The notes below the pieces were generated by a model. That model ran no database searches, was not told the DNA's origin, and saw only the letters and a list, made by a program, of their open reading frames with translations. A stretch of DNA of 21,885 nucleotides from contig JAANSK020263382.1 of NCBI GenBank assembly GCA_011763485.2, positions 1-21,885 of the forward strand, read 5' to 3'. The position numbers and the translations under genes were made by a program. Positions 1-8,701 of this stretch are shown piece by piece (position 1 is the stretch's first letter; each line of letters starts with the position of its first letter). This DNA comes from Isoetes engelmannii. Taxonomy: Eukaryota; Streptophyta; Lycopodiopsida; Isoetales; Isoetaceae.

Positions 1-1340
1 TACCCTATTTTTTTCCATTTCTTGGTTTTTTTTACCTATTTACCCTATTTTTTCCTTCCGGAAATTTTTTGAAAACGCGTCGGATTTAAGAGGTGGTATC
101 AACCACGAATATGCCGAAGGCATCTATCCCATAAGAATTATATATGTTAGATATTACTATAATATATAGTATTCTATCAGCTCCCAAAATGCAATTGGCA
201 GAGCATGGCAGACTCTGCAATGTTGGCAAAAATTTGCCACGTCAACCGCCCCAATTTGGCATATATAACAAAATGAAGGCGTCCCATGAACCCTTTTTTC
301 ATGAATCTGCTTCTACAATGTAAATTGTATCCGTTTTATCTTGCAACTATTATCAGCAACAAATTTTTACGTACTAAATGGATTTTGAACTTTGCCATTC
401 AAGTGTAAAAGTTAATCTTCAAATCTAAACCACTGGCCGAACAATGGTTTTTTTTCTGGTCCTCCTAATTTTTTAGGCATCCAGGAGATCAGGATATTGG
501 TCTGGGGATCCCGGATGTGTTTAAATTAGTGGTTTATATATTCTAATGGTTGGAATATTGCAATATGTTAGTGGTTTCAGATTCCAGAGTTCAGATGTGA
601 GCAGTTTGAATAGGATCAGAAGAACCCTCGGGCAACTTACATTTTGTTAGTCCAAATGAATTGAAAATCTGGACCTCTACATCAACCCGTTCAAGGGACA
701 TGTGAACTGGAAAGTACCCTCGGGCAAGTAGAAAGTGGATTTTCCAGCAGCTAAATACTCACTTAACTTCTGCACCCAATCCTCAAGTTATCCATGTCTT
801 TTTTTAGCAAACTAGTCTTGGTTAATCACCATCTGCTCACAATAAATTAAAACAATTTCAGATTTCACAGTCTTAGTAAAACTTAGATTATCTAGTACTC
901 ACATTGTCTTCCTTGTTGTAGATATCTTGCACGTAATTTTGAACATAGCCAATGACATAGATGCCACAATCATGATTGTTGTGCTATTTTGAAGCTTCCA
1001 TAAAAAAGCATGGTGCATTATGCAACGATGATGCCTCATGCTTCCGCCTCATGAATACATCATTCAAAAATCTAACCTGCAACACAAGTCATTAACAGAC
1101 CACTAAAAGTATAAAATAAGATAGTAGACCACTTTAGACTCACAAAGTAAGGAAGCCACGAATCGAAGCACGAAGGGGATCAAAGGAATCAAATGGCAAA
1201 ATGCACGGGTAGGGCTTGCTAAGCCTGGATCAGTTAGTATTAAAAGGCTCCAATGCCAACTGCAAACTACAGTTTGTAATCAATTCAAACAAACAATGCC
1301 GCGATTGAGTGTGCAAGTACCCTAAAACACAGAATTTAAG
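1..1340. other. AT-rich stretch with no gene seen
   Basis: No open frame of useful length and no recognisable protein motif appears on either strand. The start is a pyrimidine-rich tract in which a 15-16 base unit beginning TACCCTATTTTTT occurs twice, 40 bases apart. Two tiny hairpins (GTGGT/ACCAC and ATGCC/GGCAT) lie side by side near 93-122. The phrase CCCTCGGGCAA occurs twice, near 625 and 718. Nothing here supports a function. Confidence 0.5.
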
Positions 1341-1436
1341 TTGTTAACATTGACACCTCGTCAATGTTATACAAAGGGCATCCAGGTACATGCTCCACAT
1401 CCAGGACGCAGTAAATTCAAAGGAGCCTGTAACAAT

Positions 1437-1575
1437 CACCACGGAAAGCAGCACAGAGCCACCCACGGATGCAATGAACGGCAGGCACCACGAAAGATGC
1501 AAAGGCGCCATGGAACTGTCCATGAAAAGCACCACGGATTGTGCCACGGCAAAAGCCACGATCACTTCCACGGAT
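1437..1575. repeat. Degenerate CCACGG-rich array
   Basis: About nine copies of CCACGG or close variants (CCACGA, CCATGG, CCATGA) occur in roughly 140 bases, many preceded by CA or GCA and spaced about 10 to 20 bases apart. All six frames are unusually open here. That probably reflects the biased repeat and not a gene, because no frame looks like a known protein and the best ones are only 72-78 codons long. It may be a decayed minisatellite. Confidence 0.4.
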
Positions 1576-1602
1576 AACAGATCTCCAGTACAGATTTTGT
1601 AT

Positions 1603-2092
1603 CATTGCACATAGTGGGAGGTTCAGATCTGACAAAATACAAGATTCTCCTGTACAGATCTTGCTGAATCATGAGACGACATGGCTTCCGCTTATAAGAA
1701 GACTTCGCTTCATTCACACATGTATGAATTCCTTATTTGTGTTTACTAGCTCTATTACTTGTTAGTCGGCTGCTCGGTAGGATCGTGCCCGCGATCCTAC
1801 CGAATGTCGTGTGACTTGCCTGTTAACTTGTATTGTTGTATTTGCAGCGATTGATTAATTTCAAGAGCTTCTCAGGCGCGTGCAGCCATGCAAGGTTGTC
1901 ACTCCAACTCTAGAGAAAAAGAAATGTATGGAAATAGCACATCCTGTCACTAGGAAAGGGGACAAACGAAAAGATCTGTGTTTGTTCATGACAGCTGCTG
2001 GGGGGCACAGTGCAACTGAGCATCTCAGAATCATAATATCTATGTGGGTCGGCCCTACAAAGCGGATCGAAGATGCTGATATAGTACTCGTA
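1603..2092. other. Unidentified stretch with one short open frame
   Basis: A 79-codon plus-strand open frame runs from 1880 to 2119. Its product is lysine-rich at the N-terminus and acidic at the C-terminus, and I do not recognise it. The frame runs into the repeat that starts near 2093, so its end is not native. TTATAAG near 1694 resembles a TATA box, but no transcript structure follows from it. I regard the open frame as probably non-coding. Confidence 0.3.
1775..1802. repeat. Perfect 11-bp inverted repeat (hairpin)
   Basis: CGGTAGGATCG at 1775-1785 and its exact reverse complement CGATCCTACCG at 1792-1802 enclose a six-base loop, TGCCCG. The stem is GC-rich in an AT-rich setting. No element that would explain it was recognised. 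Confidence 0.7.
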
Positions 2093-2152
2093 GAAGAGTA
2101 TTTTCTAGAAAGTTATTAGGACTCCTAATAAATGATTCTAGTCCGGAGATGT

Positions 2153-2175
2153 CAAGGGGTTTAGGAAACCCCTTG
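2153..2175. repeat. Perfect 10-bp hairpin inside copy 1
   Basis: CAAGGGGTTT (2153-2162) and AAACCCCTTG (2166-2175) are exact reverse complements separated by AGG. The equivalent site in copy 2 (about 2790-2802) is reduced to a short CAGGGCCCCTTG. In copy 3 it reads CAGGGGTTGTAGCCTTG. The palindrome therefore differs in all three copies while its flanks are conserved. Confidence 0.7.
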
Positions 2176-2275
2176 GTCGTCGGTATATTCTCCTTCTCGT
2201 ACATTTGCAATGATGGTCCTTCTTGCTAAAGAAAGACAAGAGCCATAATTGTTTAACTTTTTTTTTTTTTGAAAT

Positions 2276-2289
2276 GAATATGTAGCAAA
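2276..2289. repeat. Left target-site duplication of the 364-bp insertion
   Basis: GAATATGTAGCAAA here is repeated exactly at 2654-2667, on the other side of the inserted block. Copies 2 and 3 have no insertion at this point, which supports reading the pair as a target-site duplication. Confidence 0.8.
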
Positions 2290-2653
2290 ACAACAGGGGG
2301 TTCTAGGGGGATTTAATATCGATTTTTAAATGACTATGGTCGAAACCATAGACCATATTCTTAAAACAATTAAGTGGATTGTTATAAAAAAAACATAGAT
2401 TTAATAGAAAAAATAATCACATTAGCTCGCTGGTTATCTTGGTCAACACATTCTTATTAGGACATTGAATTATTTTGATAGAGGTTCGAGTCCCCGTATT
2501 TCAGATTTCAAAATCTTAGGCAAACTCGTATTTCATATTTCAAAATCATAGGCGCCTCCAATCATAATTCACTATAATCGAAACGAGAGGCATCCAGAGG
2601 CCATAGGATCGACGGATCCGACGACCGAGGTAGCCCAGGGTGCACCTCGTTTA
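2290..2653 (+). mobile_element. Short tRNA-box-containing insertion (SINE-like)
   Basis: A 364-bp block interrupts copy 1 of the compound repeat and is bounded by perfect 14-bp direct repeats. Inside it, GGTTCGAGTCC at 2483-2493 is a perfect RNA polymerase III B box. TAGCTCGCTGG at 2423-2433 resembles an A box with one deviation, but the A-to-B spacing (about 50 bases between the boxes) is longer than in a tRNA. A 32-base unit starting at 2495 is partly repeated at 2527. There is no terminal poly(A), and the ends are not inverted repeats. Long direct repeats plus pol III boxes suggest a non-autonomous retroposon, but the tRNA-like part lies inside the block and not at one end, so the family is uncertain. 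Confidence 0.55.
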
Positions 2654-2667
2654 GAATATGTAGCAAA
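2654..2667. repeat. Right target-site duplication of the 364-bp insertion
   Basis: This is an exact 14-base match to 2276-2289. After it, the sequence resumes homology with copies 2 and 3 (TTTTAATACTAGTATTAA). Confidence 0.8.
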
Positions 2668-2757
2668 CTTTTAATACTAGTATTAATAGAGATAGATAGC
2701 AGTTTTAACATCATGCCACTAGGCAGTATCCATCCGGACATGTGACCACATACCACG

Positions 2758-3156
2758 CTACACTCCAAATAAATGAGTCTAGTCAGAAGATGTCAGGGCC
2801 CCTTGGTCGCCGATATCTTCTCCTTCTCGTACATTTGCAATGATGGTCCTTCTTGCTAAAGACAGACAAGAGCCATAATTGTTTAACTTTTTCTTGATTT
2901 TTGAAACGATAAGGGCTCCACAGACTTTTAATACTAGTATTAAGAGAGATAGATAGCAGTTTTAACGTCATGCCACTAGGCAGTATCCAACTGGACATGT
3001 AACCACATACCACGCTACATTGCTCGGTTGAGCCCTAGTTGCGTCTGTTGGGATTTGACCCCCAATAGTATCGAGTGTGATTCTGGGCAGTCTTGAACTC
3101 GAGACTACATTGCTAAGGAACTAGTGTGTTACCACTAGGCCAAACGCTCAGAGAGA
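2758..3156 (-). mobile_element. tRNA-headed SINE-like sequence, copy 2
   Basis: Read on the minus strand, the sequence from about 3150 downward starts like a tRNA. TGGCCTAGTGG (complement of 3132-3142) fits the A box. GAGTTCAAGAC (complement of 3090-3100) fits the B-box core GWTCRANNC, with normal spacing of about 31 bases. A non-tRNA body of roughly 300 bases follows toward lower coordinates and is shared with copies 1 and 3. No clear poly(A) tail or target duplication was found. The 5' end abuts a LINE reverse-transcriptase fragment, and the same junction is present in copy 3. Confidence 0.6.
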
Positions 3157-3965
3157 GGCATATGAAAGAGGTTAGATGCATGGTTTTGGGAGACACATTT
3201 AATGCCCAAGATATCTGGAGGATTGGTGCTTAAATAACTTGACACCTGTTTAAATTGAAAAAAATCCCAGAGGCTGCACTAAAGATATGGATAATGTGTA
3301 AAAATTATTCAATATTTGAAATATCATTTTTGAGAAAAGAGAACGAGTCATCTGCATATTGCAATATGCTCGAACTTGTAATATTATCAGGGAGTTTAAG
3401 GCCAAAAATTTTTCCAGCTTGTCGATGATAAGATATAGCCATAGTTAGATGTTCAACAACAACAACATGAATAAATAAGGGGTTAATGGACAGCCTTGTC
3501 TAACACCTTTAGCAAGAGGAAAGAAACTTTCAAGAGTTCCATTGATTAGCACAGTAGAATTAGCCCTCAAATTAAGATCTAAGATGAGATGAATCAATTT
3601 ATCAGTAAAGCCAATTTGTTTCAAAGCATATTCTAGGAAATCCATGTCAAAGGATTTGGAGAAGTCCAATTTAAGCAGCACACAATCTTGGTTAGATACC
3701 CTATTCCAATGAAGTCCTTCCAAAGCTGCAATATAGTTATCCAAGATGTACATGTTTGGTATGAATGTAGATTGACACAAGCTAATATTTCCCTGAAGGA
3801 AAGACTTGATTCTATTTGCAATTAGTTTAGCACAGATCTTTTATGAAGTGTTTGTGAGAGAAATAGGTCTCCAATCTAAAAAAGACTCAGGGTTTTGAAC
3901 TTTAGGAATTAAAGTTATCATACCTCCAGAAATGGCATAATTTAGATGGTTATATTTCTAGAAGC
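3157..3965 (-). pseudogene. LINE reverse-transcriptase fragment
   Basis: Minus-strand translation gives the RT domain in order. WRPISLTNTS lies near 3870, ILDNYIAALEGLHW and LLKLDFSKSFD near 3650-3760, GVRQGCPLTPYLF near 3480-3515, and YADDS near 3350; the fragment then runs out at about 3160. Stops interrupt the frame before the ILDN block and after YADD. Three residues are missing after FD (FDMDFL where the plus-strand LINE at 12079 has FDTIHWDFL), and copy 3 lacks the same three. No endonuclease or zinc-binding C-terminus is attached, so only about 0.8 kb of a roughly 6-kb element survives. It is a dead L1-type plant LINE fragment. Confidence 0.85.
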
Positions 3966-4360
3966 CAAGGATAATTTGGGTTGACTTTAACTTTTGCATT
4001 ACGATTGACTTGCCCATAATAACGCCTATTTTTAAATTGGTTCGATGGCATCAACGAACGGGCTCTTTCAAGCTATGACATTAACAACGGGTTCTTTAAG
4101 CTTCGGGAATGAATTGTTCGCTCATTTTTGTGTCAGCTTAATTGTAGTAAAATGTCCTCCTCAGTTAAACCGTGGCTTACAGGCAATTCCATGGTTTTGG
4201 TCGTATTTATTTATTTTATATATGTTGCTTAGGGTTTATTGAGCATGCACATGGCCTTATTTCGCAAATAGAGTTTGTGAAATTGTTCTTAGGCCCAAAT
4301 TCCACTTGTGGTATTTAGCAGTCGATAGTTAAGGGTTTTCAAATAATAGGGTTACACGTA
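3966..4360. other. Spacer before the Harbinger-like unit
   Basis: No protein family is recognised. A 65-codon plus-strand open frame (4045-4242) ends in a run of hydrophobic residues and has no supporting motif. The stretch should contain the 5' end of the Harbinger-like unit, but no terminal inverted repeat could be matched to the region after 10052. Confidence 0.4.
4214..4224 (+). promoter_or_regulatory. Possible TATA box
   Basis: TTTTATATATG lies about 400 bases upstream of a well-formed splice donor at 4630 and could serve the transcript running through the trihelix-like gene. The assignment rests only on position and sequence in an AT-rich region. Confidence 0.2.
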
Positions 4361-4629
4361 TTGAAAATTGCCTTAATCGATGATTCCATAGAAGCTCGGC
4401 AGTTACCTTCTTATGCCAACGTGTGCACTCCCGGATTGCACGCTAACTATCAGGGGATGTCGCTTGGCGTTGCTTCAAGAATCTTTGGACACGTTGCACA
4501 GAAGTTTGGCGCGAAGCACAAGGCATCTATTTCTTTGGCGCCAGGTTCATGACGGTAGCTGTTCTTGTTGGATACTTTGCCAGCGACAAAATCTAACAGT
4601 CGCATTCAATTGGAGACTGAAATTTTCAG

Positions 4630-4926
4630 GTACGTCATCTCTTGTGTATTTCCGTGATAATTTGAATCGTTTCTGGTTGAAGCTTTTTCTGATTTTGATT
4701 TTATCAAGCATTTCTTTTAGCCCAAGTTTCAAGTTTCTGGAACTAGATTACTCTGTAAAAAATCTCCAGATAAGAGAATTTCCTCTTCTTCTTGTTTTAT
4801 GAACTTCAACCTTTCAATTTTATGGATCTGGACTATAAATTCTTCAGTCTTATTAAAGCTTTTTTGAAACTAGATTAATTTCAAAATTCTCTAGATTCTA
4901 TACATCTGTGTTATTGTTTGATGCAG
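4630..4926 (+). other. Probable 5' leader intron
   Basis: The donor TTTCAG|GTACGT (GT at 4630-4631) and the acceptor TTTGATGCAG (AG at 4925-4926) are both strong plant splice signals. They enclose 297 T-rich bases, which is typical for plant introns. The acceptor is followed immediately by ATG at 4927. The bases before 4630, roughly from 4240, would be an untranslated leader. Confidence 0.5.
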
Positions 4927-5958
4927 ATGGACACACAACTTGAGATTGTGTATTGCTCACAAGATCTTGCTGTCTAGCAAGACAATGAGACACACTTTCA
5001 AAACAAGCCACAATATCCAAAAAAAATACCTTGCCGACGTACTGCTCTTCCACAACCAGCACTTCCACAACCAGCAGCATTCACATTTCTTGCCTCAATT
5101 TACCTTTTTATCATCTTCATGGCAATAATACGATGCCATTACCACCATTTGTGAACCATGTGCCATACTCTTCTACACCACCTAATTCAGCTCCTGTATC
5201 TCATATAGATTTGACAGCTCCAGCATTAGTAGAGATTAAACCTCAGCCAAAGAGGCAAAGGCCACTAGCAAAGAACGAAAAGCTTCCTCATGGTAAAAGA
5301 ACTCCAAAGGGAGACAAGGAAAAAGTAGATGATGATGATGACAGTAGGAAACCTACAAAGGGAGAAACGCAAAAGGTAGATGGCGTTGGTAAGTATGCAA
5401 GATGGGAAGATAAGTGGACCGTTTCCTTGATCCACATCCGAGGAGAAATGCATGATGAATTCTCAAAAACCCCCAAGCAACGTGTGAATCTTTGGACTTT
5501 TGTTTGGACAATGCTTGTCTCTGCGTGTCCAGACTTTGATAAGGACCACGAAGCATGCAGAAAGAAGTGGAAATCCCTATACAATGAATACAAGGAAGTG
5601 AAAGCGCACAATAACGTCTCAGGGAATGATAGGGCTGATGGATCTCAGTGGTACTTGTTGATCGGGGAATACATGGGAAGTAGAGCAAATGTTTGCAAAG
5701 CAGTACACGGTGCAACAATATCTGGAAGTACACGGTGCAGCAATCTCTGAAGCAACTGATGATGGAGATGTTAAAGTTGAGGAGAAGCCTAATGTGACCA
5801 ATAAGAAAACTGTTGGAGACAAGAAGAATGCATTGGTGCAGGTCATGGAAAAGGGTAGGCAGGAACTCCTTCAACAAATGACAATTTGGGAGTGGAAAAG
5901 GGTTGAAGCTATAAATAACTTGCAAGCATCCATTGCGGAATTGATGAAGAAAATCTAG
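4927..5958 (+). pseudogene. Trihelix/Myb-SANT-like DNA-binding protein, broken
   Basis: The likely start is ATG 4927, directly after the intron acceptor. In-frame ATGs at 5031 and 5133 are alternatives for the main frame. The order is a proline- and glutamine-rich N-terminus, a basic/acidic linker with a run of five aspartates near 5328-5342, and a helical DNA-binding region at about 5400-5680 (RWEDKW, LWTFVW, CRKKWKSLYNEYKEVK). Beyond 5750 come a charged linker and a probable coiled coil (KGRQELLQQMTIWEWKR) ending at 5958. The spaced tryptophans and the C-x2-KW-x2-L-x3-YK pattern are typical of plant trihelix and SANT-like domains. A TAG lies at 4975, the frame shifts before 5133, and a 25-bp tandem duplication at 5702-5751 shifts it again. 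Two-gene Harbinger elements encode such a protein beside the transposase. A captured or independent host trihelix gene is the alternative. Confidence 0.7.
5702..5751 (+). repeat. 25-bp tandem duplication in the trihelix-like gene
   Basis: The unit beginning AGTACACGGTGCA occurs at 5702-5726 and again, with a few differences, at 5727-5751. As 25 is not divisible by three, the duplication moves the reading frame. The DNA-binding part lies in one frame before it and the coiled-coil part in another after it. Confidence 0.8.
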
Positions 5959-6479
5959 ACCCACGCTATTGAGTCCTCTCAAATTCTGGTCTCTTTTCAT
6001 GATTTTAGCATTAATTTCACCATTTTGTATTTAATCCATTATTTATTTAAGTTTTATGAAAGTGTTAAGTGCTGGCCACATTTCTGGCACTCTTAAACTG
6101 ATTTTCTTCAAGTCTGTCATGTTAAGTACTTTTGAAAATGCTGGAATTAAGCTTGACCATCGTTGAGACATTTATATAAGTTATTGATGTCTTTATAGTC
6201 CCTACTTAGAAACTAATTTGGCTGGATGGTTATGTTTAGAAGGGAAATGAACGAATTTCCTTGCTGAAACTTAAAGTACAAGATAAATCTGGACAATGTT
6301 GTTGCTTATACATGAATTTTCGTGCATTTTTGTTGCTTGTACATTTATTTTGAGATAAATTTCGTGAATGATGGACAATTTTAAGAGCTCCTTACCGTGC
6401 ATGGTATTTTCAAGCAAAAGTCCAGCTGAAAATCAACTTTTTCTCTCTAGCAAAACTCTCTCTCTAATGCTTTTCAAAT
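5959..6479. other. Non-coding spacer between the trihelix-like gene and the GH35 fragment
   Basis: The stretch is AT-rich with stops in all frames and looks like a 3' untranslated region, an intron or spacer DNA. A polypyrimidine run (CTTTTTCTCTCTAG) near 6437-6450 resembles a splice acceptor ahead of the GH35 fragment, but homology to GH35 only starts about 30 bases later. Confidence 0.4.
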
Positions 6480-6703
6480 ATGATAAGGTTGATCCTTAAA
6501 ATCCTGCCAAATTATTGGGAGGATAGGCTATTGAGAGCAAAATCCTTGGGATTGAACACTATTCAGACTTACGTTCCTTGGAACATTCATGATCCTCATC
6601 CTGGAAAGTTCCATTTTGGTGGTTCTGCACACCTTAAAGCTTTCTTGACGCTTGCTGATAAACTTGGATGTTAGTCGTGCTCAGGGCGGGCCCATATATT
6701 TGT
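6480..6703 (+). pseudogene. Beta-galactosidase (GH35) exon fragment
   Basis: The translation from 6480 contains LPNYWEDRLLRAKSLGLNT, then TYVPWNIHDPHPGKFHF and LKAFLTLADKLG. A frame change near 6670 leads into LVVLRAGPYICG. This is the conserved N-terminal part of the (beta/alpha)8 barrel of glycoside hydrolase family 35, and the wording is closest to the plant BGAL17-like branch as I remember it. Only about 70 of 600-700 or more residues are present. The catalytic glutamates lie further downstream in the family and are absent. The fragment ends abruptly where intact proteins continue with EWDLGGFP. It sits on the same strand as the flanking trihelix-like gene and transposase. I read it as a captured or inserted piece of a host gene. 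Confidence 0.85.
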
Positions 6704-8700
6704 GGAGATATGTATTCTTAATAATGGTAAATGGAAATGCTGTATATAGAAACGTTTGCATTGTGAGAATAAGCTTCTGCAGCCATGTAAGCACATGTAA
6801 ACTTATTCCTACATTGCATGAAAGCAGTTCAAATCCACTGATGCTGTAGAGCTAATTGACGAGGGTTTATGCATTACCTTTAGTCTCTAGTCCTGCATTA
6901 TATTTGTCAACTGCCCACTATTATGCAAGGCAATGGCTCAACTTTTTTGGCATGTTCTTAGTACTTTAGATAATACATAAAACATCGGTCTCCTCTTCTG
7001 TGTTCCAGTACCAGTGTGAATGGAAGTATTTCATTGAATGAGCTGTTAAGTAAACCCCGGTGGCTCTAGTCTGGTTTGATTGCTAATATTAGAACATGTT
7101 TGGAACATATGCCTTGACCTTGGATGGGATTATTAACCCACATTGTTCTAATGAAAGAATGATTGTGGAGATATATGGAATGAATTTTAGCTTAAGGGGT
7201 GGCAGTTCTCTGAACTTAGGATATATTTGAAGGTCACCCTTGTATTTATAAAAGGAAGGGTATGACATGACACATAAATAGATTATGGTAGACTATAGGG
7301 CTTGCATGTGTCCCTATCTAAACTTTTATGGTTTGCATGTGCACTATGCACATCTTAGAATTGTTATGGATGGACCAACAACCAGCGACTAAGGTATGTA
7401 CTTGTGTCTTGTATTTGCACATTTATCTGCAACATGAACATCTAATATCATGGTGCTACTGAACCCACGTTGTTGCAACAATTGGATTAATGTGATGATG
7501 TGGGAATGATGAAGAGATGGCATGTTGTATGGCATATCTCTGGTTTAGGGTGTAGAGCAATATGTCCCTGTATAGGAGATAGAGCCATGTGTTCTTTTAA
7601 AGGTTTGAACTTCTCCCATGCTTGCAAGATATGAGATTCTCTAATTGATAGTTACAGTACGTATGTCTAAGGTGTTATCAGTCTTCTTTTTATATGATTG
7701 GTTATGCCTTCTTTTTTTCTGCCCACTTTATGGTACTCCTTCCAGGATAAATTACATTGTCCAGTTAGAGGCATGTCTTCCTTTTTGCAGAGAATATGTT
7801 TTTTGATGATATTCTCTATCCAATAGCGTAAGAAAAAGCATACTGCCTCAGTTAGTGCAAGGGAAGAACAAGACACTTCAGGATTTGGTTCAACCTATGC
7901 CTGCACCTAAGCTTATGGCACATCACTTCTCGTCAGAGGCATTGCCTGCAACAGTCTATATTGCATGCAGGTTGCTGACAAATCTCATAGGCACAAAATG
8001 CTATGAGGTCCTTCCCTGCACCACCTTGAAGCCTGAATCGGAATGGATCCGAATCTGAATGGATCTGAAATATCAGATGGATGGTTGGTTGTAGCATGAT
8101 AAGATTATCCTTGCCCATTTCTGTTTATTATGCAATGAACTTATATTCTTGTGAGAAGCTTGTGTATCAAGCTATCCACTGATGTGAGCATGATTTCTTG
8201 GAAGGACTGATATCAATCCCTTCATTGTAGAGTATGCTTCAGACCTTTTTCATATTCAATTCCACTCTTTCAACCTCCTGATTTAATACTCTACCAACAT
8301 CAGAATGATATATAAAAGCACTCCAATAGATATAAGCTGCAGCCAAGGGCCATGTTAGGGGCATAATGGGTAATCTTTTGGCCTTCAATTCAAGCGTAGC
8401 TAGATCATTTTTTTTTTTAATCAGGATAATCTTGCTTGATTCTAGTTCTCTCAAATCCATTGCGTTATTAACTGGAACTCAAAGATTCCAAACAATTGTC
8501 CTTGCTTCCATCAAAATTTTGTTCTCGAGCATACATAATCCAACAATTAATAGCTTATTGTTGTTTCAACATTGAATCAAGGCTGTCTATATTTTCTCAT
8601 GTACTTCTCTCACTTATCTCATTTATATTCTGTAGGTTTCGTGAATGGAGAGTTAGCATGCAATCATTCTTTGTCTATACTGCATAGCATTTCTAGAAGA
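6704..8700. other. Non-coding stretch between the GH35 fragment and the transposase
   Basis: About 2 kb without a recognisable gene. Short open frames at 7855-8058 (plus) and 8239-8460 (minus) match nothing I know. The plus-strand region 7855-8058 has fairly gene-like composition and could be another captured exon, but no family could be named. A T-run at 8408-8419 and the phrase GGGCATAATGGGTAATC near 8359 look like ordinary plant repeat debris. Confidence 0.4.
8035..8066. repeat. Two 16-bp tandem units
   Basis: GAATCGGAATGGATCC (8035-8050) is followed directly by GAATCTGAATGGATCT (8051-8066), 14 of 16 bases the same. Each unit is itself built from GAATC/GAATGGATC halves. Confidence 0.7.
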
Positions 8701-8701
8701 A

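Larger units (their letters stand above)
2093..2757 (-). repeat. Compound repeat, copy 1 (partial, split by an insertion)
   Basis: The blocks 2093-2289 and 2654-2757 match the region starting at 2758 and the region starting at 20777. Shared landmarks include the stretch around GGACTCCTAATAAATG, the phrase GATGGTCCTTCTTGCTAAAG and the phrase GCCACTAGGCAGTATCCA. Copy 1 stops where the other copies continue into the tRNA-like head, and copy 2 begins there at once, so copies 1 and 2 are a head-to-tail tandem duplication of about 270 bases. The gap between the two blocks is a later insertion. Confidence 0.75.

Noticed and set aside
92-110. TGGTATCAACC resembling an initiator-tRNA primer-binding site of an LTR element
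   Set aside because: Only about eight bases fit, no terminal repeat or polyprotein frame follows, and the bases belong to a small local palindrome (GTGGT/ACCAC).
1690-1770. TTATAAG plus a T-rich stretch resembling the promoter part of a solo LTR
   Set aside because: No matching terminal TG...CA ends and no second copy in the window.
2331-2354. CTATGGT/ACCATAG small hairpin as a regulatory element
   Set aside because: A seven-base stem in AT-rich DNA is common by chance, and nothing nearby supports a role.
3090-3142. Functional tRNA gene on the minus strand
   Set aside because: A and B boxes are present, but I could not fold a full cloverleaf with paired acceptor ends, and the same unit recurs as a repeat at 21128-21180.
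4361-4552. 63-codon open frame (ending SISLAPGS) as a protein-coding gene
   Set aside because: No family recognised, and it lies where a leader exon is expected ahead of the donor at 4630.
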